A stretch of DNA of 9,102 bases, taken from assembly GCA_044450465.1 (NCBI GenBank), contig JBIOJB010000111.1, forward strand, positions 1 to 9,102, in the 5' to 3' direction. A program made the position numbers and the translations under genes. This DNA comes from JBIOJB01 sp044450465. Lineage in GTDB: Bacteria > Chloroflexota > Dormibacteria > Dormibacterales > Dormibacteraceae. Position 1 is the stretch's first letter; each line of letters starts with the position of its first letter. This document shows, in pieces, positions 6,784 through 9,102 of this stretch. Below the pieces are notes generated by a model. That model made no database searches. It was not told where the DNA came from and saw nothing but the letters and a program-made list of their open reading frames with translations.

Positions 6784-8847
6784 ATGTCACAGACGGTCAA
6801 GACCAAGGGTCCGGCCTTCGATCCTGAATGGCGCTTTCAAGAGCCGGTCGCGTGGCGCGACACGGACCTGGATGAGAAGACCCTGAAGGCCTGGTTCAAC
6901 TACATGCTTCTGGGCCGCCAGATCGACTACCGCTTCCAGGTCCTCAACCGCCAGGGCCGTGCACCATTCATCATCTCGTGCGCCGGGCACGAGGCCGCGC
7001 AGATCGGAGTCGGCTGGCCGCTGAAGCCGAAGTACGACTGGATCTCGCCGTACTACCGCGACGTGGTCCTGAGCATGCGCATGGGAATGTCGGCCCTCGA
7101 CCTCATGCTCTCGGTGCTGGCGAAGGCCGCGGATCCGGCCTCCGGCGGCAAGCAGACGCCGGGCCACTTCTCGGACACGCGCCTCAACATCATCTCGGGC
7201 GGGTCGCCAGTTTCGACGCAGATGGTCCACGGTGCCGGCACCGCCTACGCCCTGAAGATGGACGGCACCGACAAGGTCGTCATGACGTGCTACGGCGAAG
7301 GCGCGGGTTCGGAGGGCGACGCGCACGAAGCTTTCAACTTCGCGGCCATCTACCGGCTGCCGGAGATCTTCGTCTGCCAGAACAACGGGTTCGCCATATC
7401 GACCCCCTTCCGCAAGGAGTACGCCACCGAGTACGCGGCGCAGCGCGCCGCCGGCTACGGGTTTCCAGGCGTCACGGTCGACGGCCGAGACCCGGTCAGC
7501 TGCTATGTCGTGTCCAGAGAGGCGGTCTCGCGCGCACGCGCCGGTCAGGGCCCGACTCTGATCGAGTGCCTGGTCGACCGGCTCGGCGCCCACTCCTCAG
7601 AGGACGACCAGCGGCGCTACCGCTCGCAGGAGGAGATCGACCAGCTGGCGCAGAACGACTGTCTCGAGAGGTTCAAGAAGCGGCTGCTCGAGGAAGGCGT
7701 GCTCTCAGCCAAAGAGGTCGGCGAGTACGAGGAGCGCGTCAAAGAGGAGGTCACCAAAGCGACCAAGGAGGGCATGGAATCGCCCGACCCTCCCGCCGAG
7801 AACGCCCTCACCAACGTCTACTCGACAAGCGTGCCCGTCGCGATCGAGGCACCTGCCGGCGGCGAGACGGTGGACATGAACAGTGTGGCCGCGCTCCGCT
7901 CGGCGCTGAGCGAGGAGATGGAACGCGACGCGCGGGTGATGGTGCTCGGTGAGGATGTCGGCGCCAAGGGCGGCGTCTTCCTCGTCACCGATGGGCTGCG
8001 GAGCCGCTTCGGCGACGAACGTGTCATCGACACGCCACTTGCCGAATCGTCGATCGCCGGCGTCGCCCTGGGCCTCGCTCTCGCGGGCAAGCGCCCGGTG
8101 GCCGAGATGCAGTTCACCGACTTCGCCCACATGGCCTTCAACCAGATCACCAACGAGATCGCCAAGTTTCGGTACCGAAGTGACGGCGATTGGGGTGTGC
8201 CGATTGTGGTGCGGGCGCCGATGGGCGGCCACGCGCACGGCGCGCTCTACCACTCGCAGTCAATCGAGGCGCGGTTCGCGACGCCAGGCTTGAAGATCGT
8301 GATCCCGTCTGGACCCTACGAGGCCAAGGGGCTGCTCCTCGCCGCCATCCGAGACCCAGACCCGGTGCTCTTTTTCGAGCACAAGCGCCTCTATCGGATG
8401 TTCAAGGAGGCGGTGCCCAAGGCCGAGTACCTCATCCCGTTGCAGACCGCACGCACCGCACGAGCGGGCAGCGACATCTCGGTCTTCTGTTACGGGCTGA
8501 TGGTCCATTACGCGTCGGAGGCTGCACGACAGCTGGAGGCCGACGGCGCCAGCGTCGAGATCATCGACCTGCGGACCGTGTACCCGCTGGACAAGGAAGC
8601 GATCATCGCGTCCGCCAGGAAGACCGGGAAGTGCCTCGTCCTCTACGAAGACAACTTCAGCGTTTCCATTGGCTCTGAGATCTCCGCCTTGATCGCGGAC
8701 GAGGCCTGGAGCTGGCTCGATGCGCCGGTCAAGCGGCTGGGCGGCCTCGATGTGCCGTCTATGCCTTACGCCTCGGCGATGGAAGAGTTCTTCATGCCCA
8801 ACCCCGAGAAGATCACCAAGGCCCTCCGCGACCTGGCGGCCTACTAA
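6784..8847 (+). CDS. Fused E1 alpha-beta 2-oxoacid dehydrogenase, branched-chain type
   Basis: This 687-aa protein joins the alpha and beta chains of a thiamine-diphosphate E1 enzyme, which decarboxylates a 2-oxoacid and acylates the lipoyl group of E2. The alpha half covers about residues 30-345, with the ThDP/Mg motif from GEGAGSEGDAHEAFNFA (171-187) to QNNGFAIS (199-206). It also has RLGAHSSEDD (266-275), matching the loop that carries the regulatory serine in the animal branched-chain enzyme. A Pro/Ala-rich linker follows (about 333-363). The beta half covers 364-687, with VLGEDVG (387-393), the catalytic-Glu motif TPLAESSIAG (E421), and GHAHGALYHSQS (482-493, H490). GALYHSQS, IPSGPYEAKGLLL and the alpha-loop wording fit branched-chain E1 better than pyruvate E1, but pyruvate or mixed use is not excluded. 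The stop lies 10 nt before the E2 start. In well-studied relatives the two chains are separate genes; I see no frameshift or internal stop, so the fusion appears genuine. Confidence 0.92.
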   Translation: MSQTVKTKGPAFDPEWRFQEPVAWRDTDLDEKTLKAWFNYMLLGRQIDYRFQVLNRQGRAPFIISCAGHEAAQIGVGWPLKPKYDWISPYYRDVVLSMRMGMSALDLMLSVLAKAADPASGGKQTPGHFSDTRLNIISGGSPVSTQMVHGAGTAYALKMDGTDKVVMTCYGEGAGSEGDAHEAFNFAAIYRLPEIFVCQNNGFAISTPFRKEYATEYAAQRAAGYGFPGVTVDGRDPVSCYVVSREAVSRARAGQGPTLIECLVDRLGAHSSEDDQRRYRSQEEIDQLAQNDCLERFKKRLLEEGVLSAKEVGEYEERVKEEVTKATKEGMESPDPPAENALTNVYSTSVPVAIEAPAGGETVDMNSVAALRSALSEEMERDARVMVLGEDVGAKGGVFLVTDGLRSRFGDERVIDTPLAESSIAGVALGLALAGKRPVAEMQFTDFAHMAFNQITNEIAKFRYRSDGDWGVPIVVRAPMGGHAHGALYHSQSIEARFATPGLKIVIPSGPYEAKGLLLAAIRDPDPVLFFEHKRLYRMFKEAVPKAEYLIPLQTARTARAGSDISVFCYGLMVHYASEAARQLEADGASVEIIDLRTVYPLDKEAIIASARKTGKCLVLYEDNFSVSIGSEISALIADEAWSWLDAPVKRLGGLDVPSMPYASAMEEFFMPNPEKITKALRDLAAY

Positions 8848-8857
8848 GAGAAATCAG

Positions 8858-9102
8858 ATGGGAACGATTACCCGCGTAGTCATGCCGCAGCTTGGTGAAT
8901 CAGTCCACGAGGGCACCATCTCGCGGTGGCTGGTCAAGCCTGGGGACCGGGTCGTCGAGTTCGAGCCGATGCTGGAAGTCGACACGGACAAGGTGAGCGC
9001 CGAGGTGCCCGCCCCGGTTTCGGGGGTGCTGCGTGAGATCCTCGCCCGAGAGGGCCAGACGGTGCAGGCAGGCGCCGAGATCGCCGTGGTCGAGCTCACG
9101 AC
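8858..9102 (+). CDS. Dihydrolipoyl acyltransferase (E2), N-terminal lipoyl domain, partial
   Basis: Only the first 81 codons (plus two bases) are present before the window ends. They encode a lipoyl domain: MPQLGES (9-15) at the start, a central EVDTDKVSAEVPAP turn with the lipoylated lysine at K45, and the closing AGAEIAVVEL strand. This swinging-arm domain carries acyl groups from E1 to the E2 active site and electrons to E3. The gene follows the fused E1 by 10 nt and closes the E3-E1-E2 set. From family knowledge, a peripheral-subunit-binding domain and a catalytic domain should follow beyond the edge. A free-standing lipoyl protein is unlikely given the context. The ATG at 8858 has only a weak purine run (AAGAGAAA) upstream. 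Substrate class cannot be judged from this part; DTDKVSAEVP suits branched-chain or 2-oxoglutarate type E2. Confidence 0.92.
   Translation, partial: MGTITRVVMPQLGESVHEGTISRWLVKPGDRVVEFEPMLEVDTDKVSAEVPAPVSGVLREILAREGQTVQAGAEIAVVELT

Overview
The window is high-GC, densely packed bacterial chromosomal DNA with very short gaps between genes. I recognise no insertion sequence, prophage, CRISPR array, tRNA or rRNA. The style suggests a high-GC Gram-positive or related lineage such as Actinomycetota, Chloroflexota or Dormibacterota. That rests on frequent GTG starts, GTGA gene overlaps, apparent leaderless promoters, a GT87-type mannosyltransferase, and citrate synthases of the bacterial citrate/methylcitrate type. 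This placement is an inference; no marker gene here fixes the taxon.

Layout. (1) A minus-strand gene (60-599) encodes a small four-helix membrane protein of unknown function; a perfect hairpin lies beyond its stop at the left edge. (2) Divergent from it, 650-2883 holds two tandem, equal-length (372 aa) citrate synthase paralogues that overlap by 4 nt. The first has the usual catalytic Asp and the second has Glu in that column. (3) 2910-5374 holds two multi-spanning membrane proteins of GT-C glycosyltransferase type, also overlapping by 4 nt. (4) 5399-9102 holds a 2-oxoacid dehydrogenase operon in the order E3 (dihydrolipoyl dehydrogenase), E1 (alpha and beta fused in one 687-aa chain, closest by motif to the branched-chain enzyme), then E2 (lipoyl domain only, cut by the window edge).

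How the genes work together. E1, E2 and E3 together convert a 2-oxoacid, NAD+ and CoA to acyl-CoA, CO2 and NADH. If the substrates are branched-chain oxoacids, valine and isoleucine breakdown would eventually give propionyl-CoA. That would be a plausible substrate if one of the two citrate synthases is really a 2-methylcitrate synthase. The link is metabolic inference only. The glycosyltransferase pair has no evident tie to either neighbour.

The most striking pattern is in the starts. Each of the four putative transcription units begins with TACA(C/G)T followed by exactly 7 nt and then the start codon, which puts transcription start at or next to the initiation codon (leaderless mRNA). The four genes inside the units lack this element and instead have a GTGA overlap (two), a clear Shine-Dalgarno (E1), or only a weak purine run (E2). 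The pattern also fixes two otherwise ambiguous starts (599 and 5399). I did not find an obviously novel defence or mobile system here.
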